A stretch of DNA of 64,000 nt from Gemmatimonas sp. (GCA_013822425.1 PNKL01000009.1:29703-93702); one strand, 5' to 3'; positions 27,161 to 35,836 are shown, numbered from the stretch's first letter. Translations and numbers: made by a program. The notes: a model not told the origin generated them from the sequence alone.

Positions 27161-27358
27161 ACGCTGGCGTTCTGTAGGGCACTTTTGCCCTCGTATTCGA
27201 CTCGGCGCGCCGGTAGTTTCCCTATGTCGGCTCCAGCGAGGAGTCGGCTCCCGCCCCCCGGTTGCAGAGTCAGGTTCGATCCACTCGCGTGAGGTTGGCC
27301 AGCGTCCAGCGCGCCGACCCCCGCCGTTGAGCGCGCCGCCGGGCGCAGGAGAATGGTC

Positions 27359-28477
27359 GTGAGCCAGTACCGCATTGCATGGCTGCCAGGGGACGGTGTG
27401 GGCGTCGAAGTGATGGACGCCGCGAAGATCTGCCTGGATGCACTCAAGTTCGACGCCACGTACACCCACGGCGACATCGGCTGGGAGTTCTGGCGTACCG
27501 AGGCCGAGTCCTTTCCGCAGCGCACCATTGACCTCCTTGGTGCCAGCGACGCCGCGCTCTTCGGCGCCATCACGTCGAAGCCGGCCAGGGATGCCGAGGC
27601 CGAGCTCATTCCCGAGCTGCAGGGGAAGGGACACACGTATCGCAGCCCCATCGTGCGCATGCGGCAGCTCTTCGACCTCTACACCTGCCTGAGGCCGTGC
27701 AAGGCGTACCCGGGCAATCCCCTGAACTACAAGGAAGACATCGACCTCGTGATCTTCCGCGAGAACACCGAGGACCTCTACGCGGGGGTCGAGTTCAGCC
27801 CGGTTCCCGACGAGCTGAAGTCGGTGCTGCGCACGCTGAGCAAGCCCTTTGCCCACTTTGCGGACATTCCGGGCGACGAGTTCGCCATCACCTGCAAGGT
27901 GAACACGCGCAAGGGGTGCGAGCGCATCATCCGCGCCGCCTTCGAGTACGCCAAGGGGCACGGCTATCCCAAGGTCACGGTCATCCACAAGGCGAACGTC
28001 GTGCGCGCCACCGAGGGGATGTTCCTCGAGATCGGCAATCGCATCGCCAGGGAGTATCCGGGCATCGCGATGGACGACGCCAACGTTGATGCCATCACGA
28101 TGTGGCTGCTGAAGAACCCGAAGAGCTACAGCGTGCTCGTGGCGACGAATCTCTTCGGCGACATCATCAGCGACCTCGCGGCGCAGATGGTCGGTGGGCT
28201 GGGCTTCGCCTGCTCGGCGAACATCGGCGAGAGGCTGGGCGTCTTCGAGCCCAGCCACGGCAGCGCGCCCAAGTACGCGGGCCAGAACAAGGTGAACCCG
28301 ATCGCCATGATCCTCTCGGCCAAGATGATGCTCTCGTGGCTGGGCGAGACGGACAAGGCGGCAAGGCTCGAGGCCGCCACCGCGGCGGTGATTCGCGAGG
28401 GGACGGTGCGCACCTACGACATGGGCGGCAGCGCCACGACGCTCGAGATGGGTGAGGCGATCGCGCGGGAGCTCTGA
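27359..28477 (+). CDS. Isocitrate/homoisocitrate/isopropylmalate dehydrogenase family enzyme
   Basis: A 372-residue beta-decarboxylating dehydrogenase beginning MSQYRIAWLPGDGVG. The substrate loop reads YRSPIVRMRQLFDLYTCLRP. The SPIVxxR form is closer to homoisocitrate dehydrogenases than to isocitrate dehydrogenases (SxNxxLR). IFRENTEDLYAGVEF, HKANVVRATEGMF (catalytic Lys), ATNLFGDIISDLAAQMVGG (metal Asp) and EPSHGSAPKYAGQNKVNPIAMI (cofactor loop) are complete. AGGAG at 27347-27351 favours the GTG at 27359. An ATG at 27353 is in frame but only 1 bp from that box. First gene of a five-gene operon. The substrate may be 3-methylmalate, homoisocitrate or a relative. Confidence 0.88.
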   Translation: MSQYRIAWLPGDGVGVEVMDAAKICLDALKFDATYTHGDIGWEFWRTEAESFPQRTIDLLGASDAALFGAITSKPARDAEAELIPELQGKGHTYRSPIVRMRQLFDLYTCLRPCKAYPGNPLNYKEDIDLVIFRENTEDLYAGVEFSPVPDELKSVLRTLSKPFAHFADIPGDEFAITCKVNTRKGCERIIRAAFEYAKGHGYPKVTVIHKANVVRATEGMFLEIGNRIAREYPGIAMDDANVDAITMWLLKNPKSYSVLVATNLFGDIISDLAAQMVGGLGFACSANIGERLGVFEPSHGSAPKYAGQNKVNPIAMILSAKMMLSWLGETDKAARLEAATAAVIREGTVRTYDMGGSATTLEMGEAIAREL

Positions 28478-28502
28478 CCAGTCCAGCAACCGGAGCGCGC
28501 AC

Positions 28503-29417
28503 ATGGCACAGATCCTGATTCATGAAGTCGGACCCCGCGACGGCCTGCAGGCCGAGGCCCAGGTCGTGCCGACCGAGACCAAGCTCGGCTGGCTCCAACG
28601 GCTCGTCGGCAGCGGCCTCGACATCGTGCAGGTGGGGTCGTTCGTGCATCCGCAGAAAGTGCCGCAGATGGCGGACACCGACGCGTTGTTTCGGCAGCTG
28701 GCCGCCACCAAGCGCAGCGACGACGCCGTGCTGTCGGGACTCGTGCTGAATGAGAAGGGACTCGAGCGCGGGATGGCCTGCGGCGTGGAGATGTTCTGCA
28801 TGGGAGTGTCCGCGTCGGCGACGCACAGCCGCAAGAACACCGGCATGGACACCGAGGACGCCACGCGGCGCATCATCACCACGGCGCTCGAGGCGCAGCG
28901 CGCCGGTCATGACGTGCAGGTGAGCGTGCAGAGCGCCTTCGGATGCGGCTTCGAGGGTGCCGTGCCGGAGTCGCGCGTGATGGGGATCGTCGCGGCCTAC
29001 CTCGAGGCCGGCCTGACTGCCATCAGCCTCGCCGACACGGCGGGGCACGCGCACCCGGCGCAGGTCGGCGCGTACGTGCGGCGCATCCTTGCCATGGAAC
29101 CGACCGCCAGGGTCACGGCGCACATCCACAACACCTACGGCGTCGGCATGGCCAACGTGTACGCCGCACTTGAGGCGGGGGCCACGTCCATCGAGGCGAG
29201 CTTCGGCGGGCTCGGTGGTTGTCCGTTCACGAAGGTCGCCGCCGGCAACGTCGCCACCGAAGATATCGTCCACGCCCTCCAGCGCACCGGGCAGCGCGGC
29301 GACATCCAGCTCGACACGCTGATCGCCGTCGCTCGCGACGTCGCCGCCTTCTTCGGCCGCGACCTGCCCGGCTGCGTCTACAAGATCGGCCCGATTGCAG
29401 CGGCACCGTCGGTTTGA
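28503..29417 (+). CDS. HMG-CoA lyase family enzyme (citramalyl-CoA lyase candidate)
   Basis: A 304-residue TIM-barrel lyase. HEVGPRDGLQAEAQ is the DRE-TIM signature with the metal Asp. VSVQSAFGCGFEGAVP corresponds to the HMG-CoA lyase loop usually written GCPYEG. HIHNTYGVG holds two metal histidines, and GGLGGCPFTKVAAGNVATED carries the catalytic Cys of HMG-CoA lyases. The family cleaves 3-hydroxy-3-methylacyl-CoA to acetyl-CoA plus an oxo product. R-citramalyl-CoA lyase of Chloroflexus belongs to it. The next gene is a CaiB-type CoA-transferase, which fits citramalyl-CoA better than HMG-CoA. The ATG at 28503 starts MAQILIHEVGP. Confidence 0.85.
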   Translation: MAQILIHEVGPRDGLQAEAQVVPTETKLGWLQRLVGSGLDIVQVGSFVHPQKVPQMADTDALFRQLAATKRSDDAVLSGLVLNEKGLERGMACGVEMFCMGVSASATHSRKNTGMDTEDATRRIITTALEAQRAGHDVQVSVQSAFGCGFEGAVPESRVMGIVAAYLEAGLTAISLADTAGHAHPAQVGAYVRRILAMEPTARVTAHIHNTYGVGMANVYAALEAGATSIEASFGGLGGCPFTKVAAGNVATEDIVHALQRTGQRGDIQLDTLIAVARDVAAFFGRDLPGCVYKIGPIAAAPSV

Positions 29418-29439
29418 TGCCTGAACGGATGCTCCGTCC

Positions 29440-29483
29440 TCTGTTGTCTTTCTGTTGTTTCTCTGTTGTCTCTCTGTTGTCTC
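29440..29483. repeat. 11-bp tandem repeat, four copies, directly upstream of a start codon
   Basis: TCTGTTGTCTC-type units lie head to tail at 29440-29450, 29451-29461, 29462-29472 and 29473-29483. The last two are identical and the others differ at one position. They fill most of the 78-bp gap between the lyase and CoA-transferase genes and end 12 bp before the ATG at 29496, where a Shine-Dalgarno box would be expected. The plus strand is pyrimidine-rich. Confidence 0.9.
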
Positions 29484-29495
29484 TCTGACTCCGCC

Positions 29496-30695
29496 ATGTC
29501 CGCCCGCATTCTCGACGGCATCAAAGTCCTCGACCTGACCAACGTCCTCTCCGGGCCCTTCACGACCTTGCACCTTGCGCTGCTCGGCGCCGAGGTGATC
29601 AAGGTCGAGAACCCCAAGGACGGCGACCTCGCGCGCAAGCTCGGCATCCTCCCCGCGCTCAACAAGCGGCTGATGGGCACCAGCTTCCTCGCGCAGAACT
29701 GCAACAAGAAGTCGATCACGCTGAACACAAAGAGCGCCGAAGGGAAGGCGATCTTTCTCAAGATGGTGAAGGACGCCGACGTGGTGGTGGAGAACTTCCG
29801 CCCTGGCGTCATGGACCGGCTCGGCATCGGCTACAAGGTGCTCTCGGGCATCAACCCGCGGCTGGTCTATTGCGCGATCTCGGGGTTCGGGCAGACGGGT
29901 CCCGACGCGTTGTTCCCCGCGTACGACCAGATCATCCAGGGCCTCTCCGGCGAGATGGCGGTGAATGGCGACGAACGCCTCAACCCGCTGCGCACCGGTT
30001 TCCCGGTCTGCGACACGGTGGGCGGGCTCAACGCGGCGTTCGCGGTCATGGCGGCGCTCTTCCACCGCGAACGCACCGGCGAGGGGCAGTTCATCGACGT
30101 CGCCCTGCTCGACAGCATCATGCCGCTCATGGGGTGGGTGGCGGCGAACCTGCTCATCGGCAAGCAGCAGCCGGTGCTGATGGGCAACGACAACTTCACC
30201 GCGGCGCCCAGCGGGACGTTCCGGACGGCGGACGGCTACATCAACATCGCCGCCAACAAGCAGGAACAGTGGGAGGCGGTCTGCGACGTGCTCGGCCTGC
30301 CGGAGCTCAAGAAGGACCCGCGCTTCGAGGAGCGCGACACGCGCAAGAAGAACCGCAAGGAGCTGACGCCGCTGCTCGAGGCCAGGTTGTCGGCGAAGCC
30401 CACGGCGGAATGGGTGGACGAGCTCAATGCCGCCGACGTGCCGAGCGGCGCAATCCTCGGGCTTGAGGAGGCGCTGCGGCAGCCGCAGGTGGTGCACCGC
30501 GACGTGCTGAAGAAGGTACCGCTGGCGGGATTCGGCGACATCGAGGTCTTCGGCCTCACGGCGATGTTCGAGAAGACACCGGGCGCGGTGGAGACGCCGC
30601 CGCCCGAGCTCGGGGAGCACAATGCCGCGACCTACGCGGCGCTGGGCATCACGGCGGCGGAGCAGGCAGAGCTGAAGGCGAAGGGCGTCATCTGA
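29496..30695 (+). CDS. CaiB/BaiF family (class III) CoA-transferase
   Basis: A 399-residue class III CoA-transferase beginning MSARILDGIKVLDLTNVLSG. The catalytic Asp is expected in the VCDTVGGLNAAFAVMAALFHRERTGEGQFIDVALLD region, near residue 170. VIKVENPKDGD, VVVENFRPGVMDRLGIGY and the C-terminal PPPELGEHN are standard family blocks. Such enzymes move CoA between organic acids, as succinyl-CoA:D-citramalate CoA-transferase does. Placed between the lyase and the LeuC/LeuD-like genes, it would activate or release a C5 acid. No Shine-Dalgarno box is visible; the four-unit TCTGTTGTCTC repeat occupies that place. Confidence 0.9.
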   Translation: MSARILDGIKVLDLTNVLSGPFTTLHLALLGAEVIKVENPKDGDLARKLGILPALNKRLMGTSFLAQNCNKKSITLNTKSAEGKAIFLKMVKDADVVVENFRPGVMDRLGIGYKVLSGINPRLVYCAISGFGQTGPDALFPAYDQIIQGLSGEMAVNGDERLNPLRTGFPVCDTVGGLNAAFAVMAALFHRERTGEGQFIDVALLDSIMPLMGWVAANLLIGKQQPVLMGNDNFTAAPSGTFRTADGYINIAANKQEQWEAVCDVLGLPELKKDPRFEERDTRKKNRKELTPLLEARLSAKPTAEWVDELNAADVPSGAILGLEEALRQPQVVHRDVLKKVPLAGFGDIEVFGLTAMFEKTPGAVETPPPELGEHNAATYAALGITAAEQAELKAKGVI

Positions 30696-30708
30696 ACCGG
30701 AGTCAGTC

Positions 30709-31995
30709 ATGGGCATGACCGTTGCTGAGAAGATTCTGGCGCGCGCCGCGGGGCTTCGCGCCGTCGCCGCCGGTGACGTGGTGGAACCCAAGGTGGATCT
30801 CGCGATGTCGCACGAGAACGCCGCGCTCGTGATCAACCAGTTCCTCGAGGTGTTCGACGGGACCGGCCTGCCACCGACCGTCTGGGATCCCTCGCGCGTT
30901 GCCATCATCTTCGACCACCGCGTGCCCGCCGAGAGCCCCAAGACGGCGACGAACCAGAAGAAGATCCGCGAGTTCGTCGCGGCCAACGGCATCGCGAAGT
31001 TCCACGACATCCGCGGCGATACCGGCGGCATCTGCCACCAGATCCTGCCCGAGTACGGCTACGTCCGTCCGGGGTACGTGGTGGTCGGCACCGACTCGCA
31101 CACCACGACGCACGGCGCGCTCGGCGCCTTCAGCTTCGGCATCGGCGCCACCGAGATGGCGTCCGTGTGGAGCCTCGGCTACGCCGTGAACATCGAGGTG
31201 CCCGAGACCATCAAGGTGGTCGTGAACGGCACAATGCCGCCGTACGTCGGGGCGAAGGACCTGATCCTGCACATCATCGGTACGCTCACCGCGCAGGGCG
31301 CCAACTACAAGGTGCTCGAGTTCCACGGCGAGACGATACGCCAGATGAGCACAAGCGGCCGCATCGCGATCTGCAACATGAGCGTGGAGGCAGGCGCCAC
31401 GTCGGGCATCGTCCCGGGCGACGAGGAGACGGTGCGCTACCTGCGCGAGGTCGCCGGCGTGACGGATGACATTCCGTTGACCACGCCGGACGCCGATGCA
31501 CGCTACGTCCGCACGGTCGAGGTGGATGTCTCGAAGCTCGAGCCGCAGATCGCCTGCCCGCACATGGTGGACAACGTCAAGCCCATCAGCGCGGTGGCGG
31601 GAACGAAGGTGCAGCAGATCGTCATCGGCAGCTGCACCAACGGCCGACTCGACGACCTGGAGGTTGCCGCCGGCATCCTGCGTGGCAAGAAGGTGGCGGC
31701 CGGCACGCGGATGCTCGTCTTCCCCGCGTCGGGCCGGATCTTCGCGCAGGCGCTCGCCAAGGGCTACGTGCAGGACTTCATGGCCGCCGGCGCGGTGGTG
31801 ATGAACTCCGGATGCGGCCCGTGCCTCGGCGTGCACGAGGGCGCGCTCGGCGACAATGAAGTGGCGCTCAGTACGACGAACCGGAACTTCAAGGGGCGCA
31901 TGGGGAATCCCAAGTCCGAGGTCTACCTGTGCAGTCCGGCCGTCGCCGCCGCTTCGGCGATCACCGGCGTCATCACCGATCCCCGGAACAACTAA
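30709..31995 (+). CDS. LeuC/aconitase-family hydro-lyase, large subunit
   Basis: A 428-residue large subunit of the isopropylmalate isomerase/homoaconitase type. TDSHTTTHGALGAFSFGIGATE is the conserved substrate region. The [4Fe-4S] ligands are in GSCTNGR (about residue 306) and NSGCGPCLG (about 366). Length fits the archaeal-type LeuC (about 420) rather than the longer bacterial 465-residue form, the group that includes homoaconitases and citraconate/methylmalate isomerases. It needs the small subunit encoded 22 bp downstream. In this operon it most likely hydrates or isomerises a C5 or C6 hydroxy-acid. Confidence 0.92.
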   Translation: MGMTVAEKILARAAGLRAVAAGDVVEPKVDLAMSHENAALVINQFLEVFDGTGLPPTVWDPSRVAIIFDHRVPAESPKTATNQKKIREFVAANGIAKFHDIRGDTGGICHQILPEYGYVRPGYVVVGTDSHTTTHGALGAFSFGIGATEMASVWSLGYAVNIEVPETIKVVVNGTMPPYVGAKDLILHIIGTLTAQGANYKVLEFHGETIRQMSTSGRIAICNMSVEAGATSGIVPGDEETVRYLREVAGVTDDIPLTTPDADARYVRTVEVDVSKLEPQIACPHMVDNVKPISAVAGTKVQQIVIGSCTNGRLDDLEVAAGILRGKKVAAGTRMLVFPASGRIFAQALAKGYVQDFMAAGAVVMNSGCGPCLGVHEGALGDNEVALSTTNRNFKGRMGNPKSEVYLCSPAVAAASAITGVITDPRNN

Positions 31996-32017
31996 CGCCG
32001 CGAGGAAGGAGTCCATT

Positions 32018-32509
32018 GTGGCCAAGGTCATCATCGCTCTGGGGAACGACATCAGCACCGACGACATCTACCCCGGGCGCTACATGGCGACGGTGTTGCC
32101 CACGGAGACGCCCCAGTTCGCGTTTGCCGACCGCACGGATTTCAACGCGCGGCTGAAGGCGCGCGAGTTTCCCGCGGGGAGCATCATCGTCGGTGGCGAG
32201 AACTTCGGCTGCGGGTCGAGCCGCGAGCAGGCCTGCTCGACGTTGAAGGGCTACGAAGTCGTCGTCGTCGCCAAGTCGATCTCGCGCATCTTCCTGCAGA
32301 ACAGCATCAACCTGGGGCTGAAGGTGGTGCTGTGTCCCGCACTCGAGGCCAGCGAAGGCGACGAACTGGACCTCACCGACGACACGGTCATCAACCGGAC
32401 GACCGGCAAGCAGTTTGCGCAGGTGCAGATGCCGGCGGCGCGGAAGGGCATCATGGATGCGGGTGGATTGATTCCCTACACACGGGCCTTGCTGAAGGTG
32501 CGTAGATAG
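32018..32509 (+). CDS. LeuD/aconitase-family hydro-lyase, small subunit
   Basis: A 163-residue swivelling-domain subunit that pairs with the upstream large subunit. GNDISTDDIYPGRYM and GGENFGCGSSREQA (about residues 57-70) are the LeuD signatures. AKSISRIFLQNSINLGL follows. The GTG at 32018 comes 7 bp after AGGAAGGA (32003-32010). The last 31 codons (32417-32509) recur, diverged, 3.6 kb downstream at 35993-36085, beyond a two-gene cassette. Substrate specificity within the LeuCD/homoaconitase/citraconase group cannot be set from sequence alone. Confidence 0.92.
   Translation: MAKVIIALGNDISTDDIYPGRYMATVLPTETPQFAFADRTDFNARLKAREFPAGSIIVGGENFGCGSSREQACSTLKGYEVVVVAKSISRIFLQNSINLGLKVVLCPALEASEGDELDLTDDTVINRTTGKQFAQVQMPAARKGIMDAGGLIPYTRALLKVRR
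32417..32509 (+). repeat. Left copy of 93-bp duplicated leuD-like 3' end
   Basis: This is the last 31 codons of the intact small-subunit gene. It aligns without gaps to 35993-36085: 76 of 93 bases are identical and the first 28 are identical. Of 14 differing codons, 9 are synonymous, so the two copies diverged while both encoded protein. The repeats bracket the PCMT and spermidine-synthase-like genes in direct orientation. Confidence 0.9.
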
Positions 32510-32639
32510 GGCGTCGGCGGACCGAGCACCAACGGCGCGATGCGAAGTCCTGTCGGATGCAGCGGAGGTTACCGGAACCTGTGAACTCGCCGCGGCAGCC
32601 TCCGGCGCGTTTCGACGGGGACGGAGAATGGAGGCCGAC

Positions 32640-33371
32640 ATGCCGGGTAGATGGTGTTCCGTTGGGTGGATCGTGGGGCTTGGCCTGGCTGCGGGTTCGG
32701 CCGCCGGCCCGGCGCCAGCGCAGGAAATGGCTGTCGAGCGCGCGGCGATGGTGCGCGAAGTGGTGGCGATGGAGCGATGGTCCGGCGGCGGCGAGATCGA
32801 CTCGGGCGTCCTGGCCGTCCTTGGTCGCGTGCCGCGCCATGAATTCGTGCCGGCATCGCTGCGCGCCAGCGCCTACGACAACCGGCCGCTGCCCATCGGG
32901 CATGGGCAGACCATTTCGCAGCCGTATATCGTCGCCGTGATGACCGGGTTGCTGAAAGCCGGAGCCGGCGCGACGGTGCTTGAAATCGGCACTGGGTCGG
33001 GCTATCAGGCGGCGATCCTTGCCGAGATGGGAGCCGACGTGGCGAGCATCGAGATCGTCGAGCCGCTCGCCGTCGAAGCCATGGCGCGCCTGCGCCGGCT
33101 GGGCTATGCCCGCATCGCGGTGCGGGTCGGCGACGGCTATCATGGCTGGCCGGAGCGTGCGCCGTTCGACGCGATCATCGTTACTGCCGCCGCGAGCCAT
33201 GTTCCGCCACCCCTGGTGCGTCAGCTCAAGCCCGGCGGGCGGATGGTGATCCCGGTCGGCGCGCCGTTTCAGACGCAGCAGTTGATGCTGGTCGAGAAGC
33301 GCGCCGACGGCACTGTGTCGACGCGGCAATTGATGGCGGTCCGCTTCGTGCCGCTCACTGGGAGGCGATGA
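32640..33371 (+). CDS. pcm: Exported protein-L-isoaspartate O-methyltransferase
   Basis: A 243-residue PCMT with an N-terminal signal peptide (MPGRWCSVGWIVGLGLAAGS...PAPAQ), so it probably acts outside the cytoplasm. RVPRHEFVP, PLPIGHGQTISQPYIVAVMTGLL, VLEIGTGSGYQAAILA (SAM site) and FDAIIVTAAASHVPPPLVRQLKPGGRMVIPVG are the standard PCMT blocks. It repairs isoaspartyl residues by methylation. The ATG at 32640 has GGAGG 5 bp upstream. An in-frame ATG at 32628 is less well placed. The stop overlaps the next start (ATGA). First gene of the cassette bracketed by the leuD-like duplication. Confidence 0.88.
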   Translation: MPGRWCSVGWIVGLGLAAGSAAGPAPAQEMAVERAAMVREVVAMERWSGGGEIDSGVLAVLGRVPRHEFVPASLRASAYDNRPLPIGHGQTISQPYIVAVMTGLLKAGAGATVLEIGTGSGYQAAILAEMGADVASIEIVEPLAVEAMARLRRLGYARIAVRVGDGYHGWPERAPFDAIIVTAAASHVPPPLVRQLKPGGRMVIPVGAPFQTQQLMLVEKRADGTVSTRQLMAVRFVPLTGRR

Positions 33372-35836
33372 CCACCCGCCGCCCGGCCCCCTCCCCGCCA
33401 CTCCTCGCCGTCGGTGTGCTGTCGGCGGCGGCATTGGCTCTTGAGGTGCTCCTTCTGCGCCTCTTCGCGATCGTGCAGTGGTATCACTTCGCTTATCTCG
33501 CAATCAGTGCCGCGCTGCTCGGCATCGGCGCCGCGGGGACGGCTGTCACGCTGGCGCGGCGGCGTCTGGTGGCGTGGTTTCCCTACAGCTTCGCCGCCGC
33601 GGCGGCGGCGTTCGCGGTAACGGCGGTGCTCTGCTTCGCGGTGGCGCAGCGCGTTCCCTTCAACGCGCTCGAGATCGCCTGGAATGCAACGCAATTCCTC
33701 GGCCTGGGCGCCATCTACCTGCTGCTGTTCGTCCCCTTCTTCTTCGCGGCGACGGCGCTCTGCGTTGCCTATTCCGCCTTTGCGGAGCATCCCGCCCGTG
33801 CCGGGCTGGTCGCGCGCCTGTATGGCGCCGACATTCTTGGCGCCGGCCTCGGAAGCCTCGGCCTGCTCGCGCTTCTCTTCGTGCTGCACCCCGCCGACGC
33901 GTTGTGCGTGATTCCCGTGCTCGGGTTCGCCGCGGCCACGCTGGCGGCGTGGCCGGCTTCTCGTCGCGCGGCGGCGTCGCTCGTCGTCGGCGCGTTCGCG
34001 CTGCTCGCACTTCTTCCTGCACCGCGCATCGAGCTCGTGCCGAGCGAGTACAAGGACCTGCGCCAGGCGCTGCGGGTCAAGGGCGCGAGGATTGTCGCTG
34101 AACGAAGCAGCCCGCTCGGCGTGGTCACCGCGGTGGAAAGTCCGCTGGCACCGGTGCGTTACGCGCCGGGCCTTTCGCTCAACGCCGTGAACGGTCCGCC
34201 GGAACAGATGGGCCTCTTCATCGACGGGCAGACGGCCGGCGCGGTGTCGCGCTTCGACGGAGATCTTGGACCATTTGCGCACCTCAAGGAGATGACCTCG
34301 GCGCTGCCGTACCGGCTGCTCGTGCGGCCGCGCGTTCTTGTACTCGGCGCCAGTGCAGGCGGCGACGTCCTGCAGGCGCGAGTGCTCGGCGCGGGGGAAG
34401 TCGACGCCGTCGAACTCGACGCGCAACTCGTCGCCCTGGTGCAGGAAGACCTTGCGGCGTTCTCGGGCCGGCCGTTCAGCGCGCCCGGTGTGCGCCTGCA
34501 CGTTGCCGAAGCGCGCGGTTTCGTCGCGGCGAGCGAGACGCGATACGACCTCATCCAGGTGGCGCTGCTCGACGCCTTCGGCTCCGGCGCGGCCGGGCTC
34601 GGCTCGCTCGCCGAGAGCCATCTCTACACCGTCGAGGCGATCGACGCCTACCTCGGGCGTCTCGCTCCTGGCGGCCTGCTTGCGGTCACGCGCTGGGTGT
34701 CGCTGCCGCCGCGCGATGCGCTGCGCCTCTTTTCCAGCGCCGTCGCGACGCTCGAACGGCGCGGCATCAGCGCGCCGGGCGAATCGCTGGCGATGATTCG
34801 CGGCTGGAGCACGGCCACGGTGCTCGTCAAGAATGGCGCCTTCGCGGCGCGCGAGATCGCGGCGATCCGCGCCTTTGCCGACGAGCACTCGTTCGACGTC
34901 GCGTACGTTGCGGGGATCGCCGCCGCCGAAGCGAACCGCCACAACGTGCTCGAACGCGACGATTTCTTCCTCGCGGCGCAGGCGCTCCTCGGTGCCGATC
35001 GCGCGGCGTTCATCGACGACTACAAGTTCGACCTTTCGCCGACCACCGACGACCGGCCGTATTTCTTTCACTTCTTCAAATGGAGTTCATTTCGCGAATT
35101 CTGGCGCATGCGCACGCAAGGTGTTCTGCCGCCGCTCGACTGGGGCTACCCGGTGCTCGTGCTGGCGTTCGCGCAGGCGACATTGGCGAGTGCGTTCTTG
35201 ATACTCTTGCCACTCACGCTGGCCGGCACCCGGCGGGCGTTTGCGGCGGCGCCGGCGCTGCGTTGCCGCGTACCGGTCTATTTCTTCGCGTTGGGGCTGG
35301 GCTTCATGACAGTCGAGATTCCGTTCCTGCAGCGCTTCACGTTCTTTCTCGGTCATCCGGCGACCGCCGCCGCCGTCGTGCTCGCGGCGTTCCTTGTCTT
35401 CGCCGGCTTCGGGGCCCGCTTTTCGGCGCGCCTCGCCTCCGGCACGCGCTGGCCATTCGTCGCGATCTGCGCCTTCGCCCTCGCTTCCGCAGCGCTTCTG
35501 CCGCCGCTCCTCGCCGCACTGATGTCGCTTGCGCAGGCATGGAAGATCCTGCTGACGGTTCTCCTCATCGCGCCGCTCGCCTTCTGTCTCGGCATGCCGT
35601 TTCCGCTCGGCCTTGCCGCGGTCGCCGCCCGCGCCGCGCCACTCGTGCCTTGGGCGTGGGGGATCAACGGCTTCGCGTCGGTGGTGGCGGTGCTGCTCGC
35701 GACCCTGCTTGCGATCCATATCGGCCAGTCGGCGGTCATCTGTCTCGCCGTGGGACTCTACGCGCTTGCCGCATCCGTGCTGCCGTCGATGGACGCACAC
35801 GCGGCAAGCGTCGAAGGCGGGCGTCGCCGGGACTAA
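33368..35836 (+). CDS. Membrane-embedded spermidine-synthase-like methyltransferase-fold protein
   Basis: An 822-residue protein in three parts. Residues 1-220 contain about six or seven hydrophobic helices. Residues 225-560 form a Rossmann-fold spermidine-synthase-like domain (LVLGASAGGDVLQARVLGAGEVDAVELDA, then EARGFVAASETRYDLIQVALLD). Residues 595-810 hold about six more helices. The motif GASAGGD differs from the usual GxGxG. Such fused proteins are common and uncharacterised, and they are not proven polyamine enzymes. TDDRPYFFHFF before the second membrane block is typical of the group. Start overlaps the PCMT stop, so the two are translated together. Confidence 0.85.
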   Translation: MTTRRPAPSPPLLAVGVLSAAALALEVLLLRLFAIVQWYHFAYLAISAALLGIGAAGTAVTLARRRLVAWFPYSFAAAAAAFAVTAVLCFAVAQRVPFNALEIAWNATQFLGLGAIYLLLFVPFFFAATALCVAYSAFAEHPARAGLVARLYGADILGAGLGSLGLLALLFVLHPADALCVIPVLGFAAATLAAWPASRRAAASLVVGAFALLALLPAPRIELVPSEYKDLRQALRVKGARIVAERSSPLGVVTAVESPLAPVRYAPGLSLNAVNGPPEQMGLFIDGQTAGAVSRFDGDLGPFAHLKEMTSALPYRLLVRPRVLVLGASAGGDVLQARVLGAGEVDAVELDAQLVALVQEDLAAFSGRPFSAPGVRLHVAEARGFVAASETRYDLIQVALLDAFGSGAAGLGSLAESHLYTVEAIDAYLGRLAPGGLLAVTRWVSLPPRDALRLFSSAVATLERRGISAPGESLAMIRGWSTATVLVKNGAFAAREIAAIRAFADEHSFDVAYVAGIAAAEANRHNVLERDDFFLAAQALLGADRAAFIDDYKFDLSPTTDDRPYFFHFFKWSSFREFWRMRTQGVLPPLDWGYPVLVLAFAQATLASAFLILLPLTLAGTRRAFAAAPALRCRVPVYFFALGLGFMTVEIPFLQRFTFFLGHPATAAAVVLAAFLVFAGFGARFSARLASGTRWPFVAICAFALASAALLPPLLAALMSLAQAWKILLTVLLIAPLAFCLGMPFPLGLAAVAARAAPLVPWAWGINGFASVVAVLLATLLAIHIGQSAVICLAVGLYALAASVLPSMDAHAASVEGGRRRD

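Noticed and set aside
29440..29483. A possible CRISPR-like array or iteron origin
   Set aside because: Units are only 11 bp and contiguous, with no spacers, no cas genes and no replication gene nearby.
28167..31031. A 954-codon minus-strand frame across the dehydrogenase, lyase and CoA-transferase genes
   Set aside because: It crosses three clear plus-strand genes and their spacers and shows no domain; it is a codon-bias shadow.
32018..32509. Reading the leuD-like duplication as an assembly artefact
   Set aside because: The two copies differ at 17 of 93 bases, mostly at synonymous sites; a misassembly would give identical copies.
33269..35071. A 600-codon frame antisense to the spermidine-synthase-like gene
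   Set aside because: Arg/Glu/Gly-rich shadow with no motif, while the sense strand has membrane helices and a Rossmann domain.
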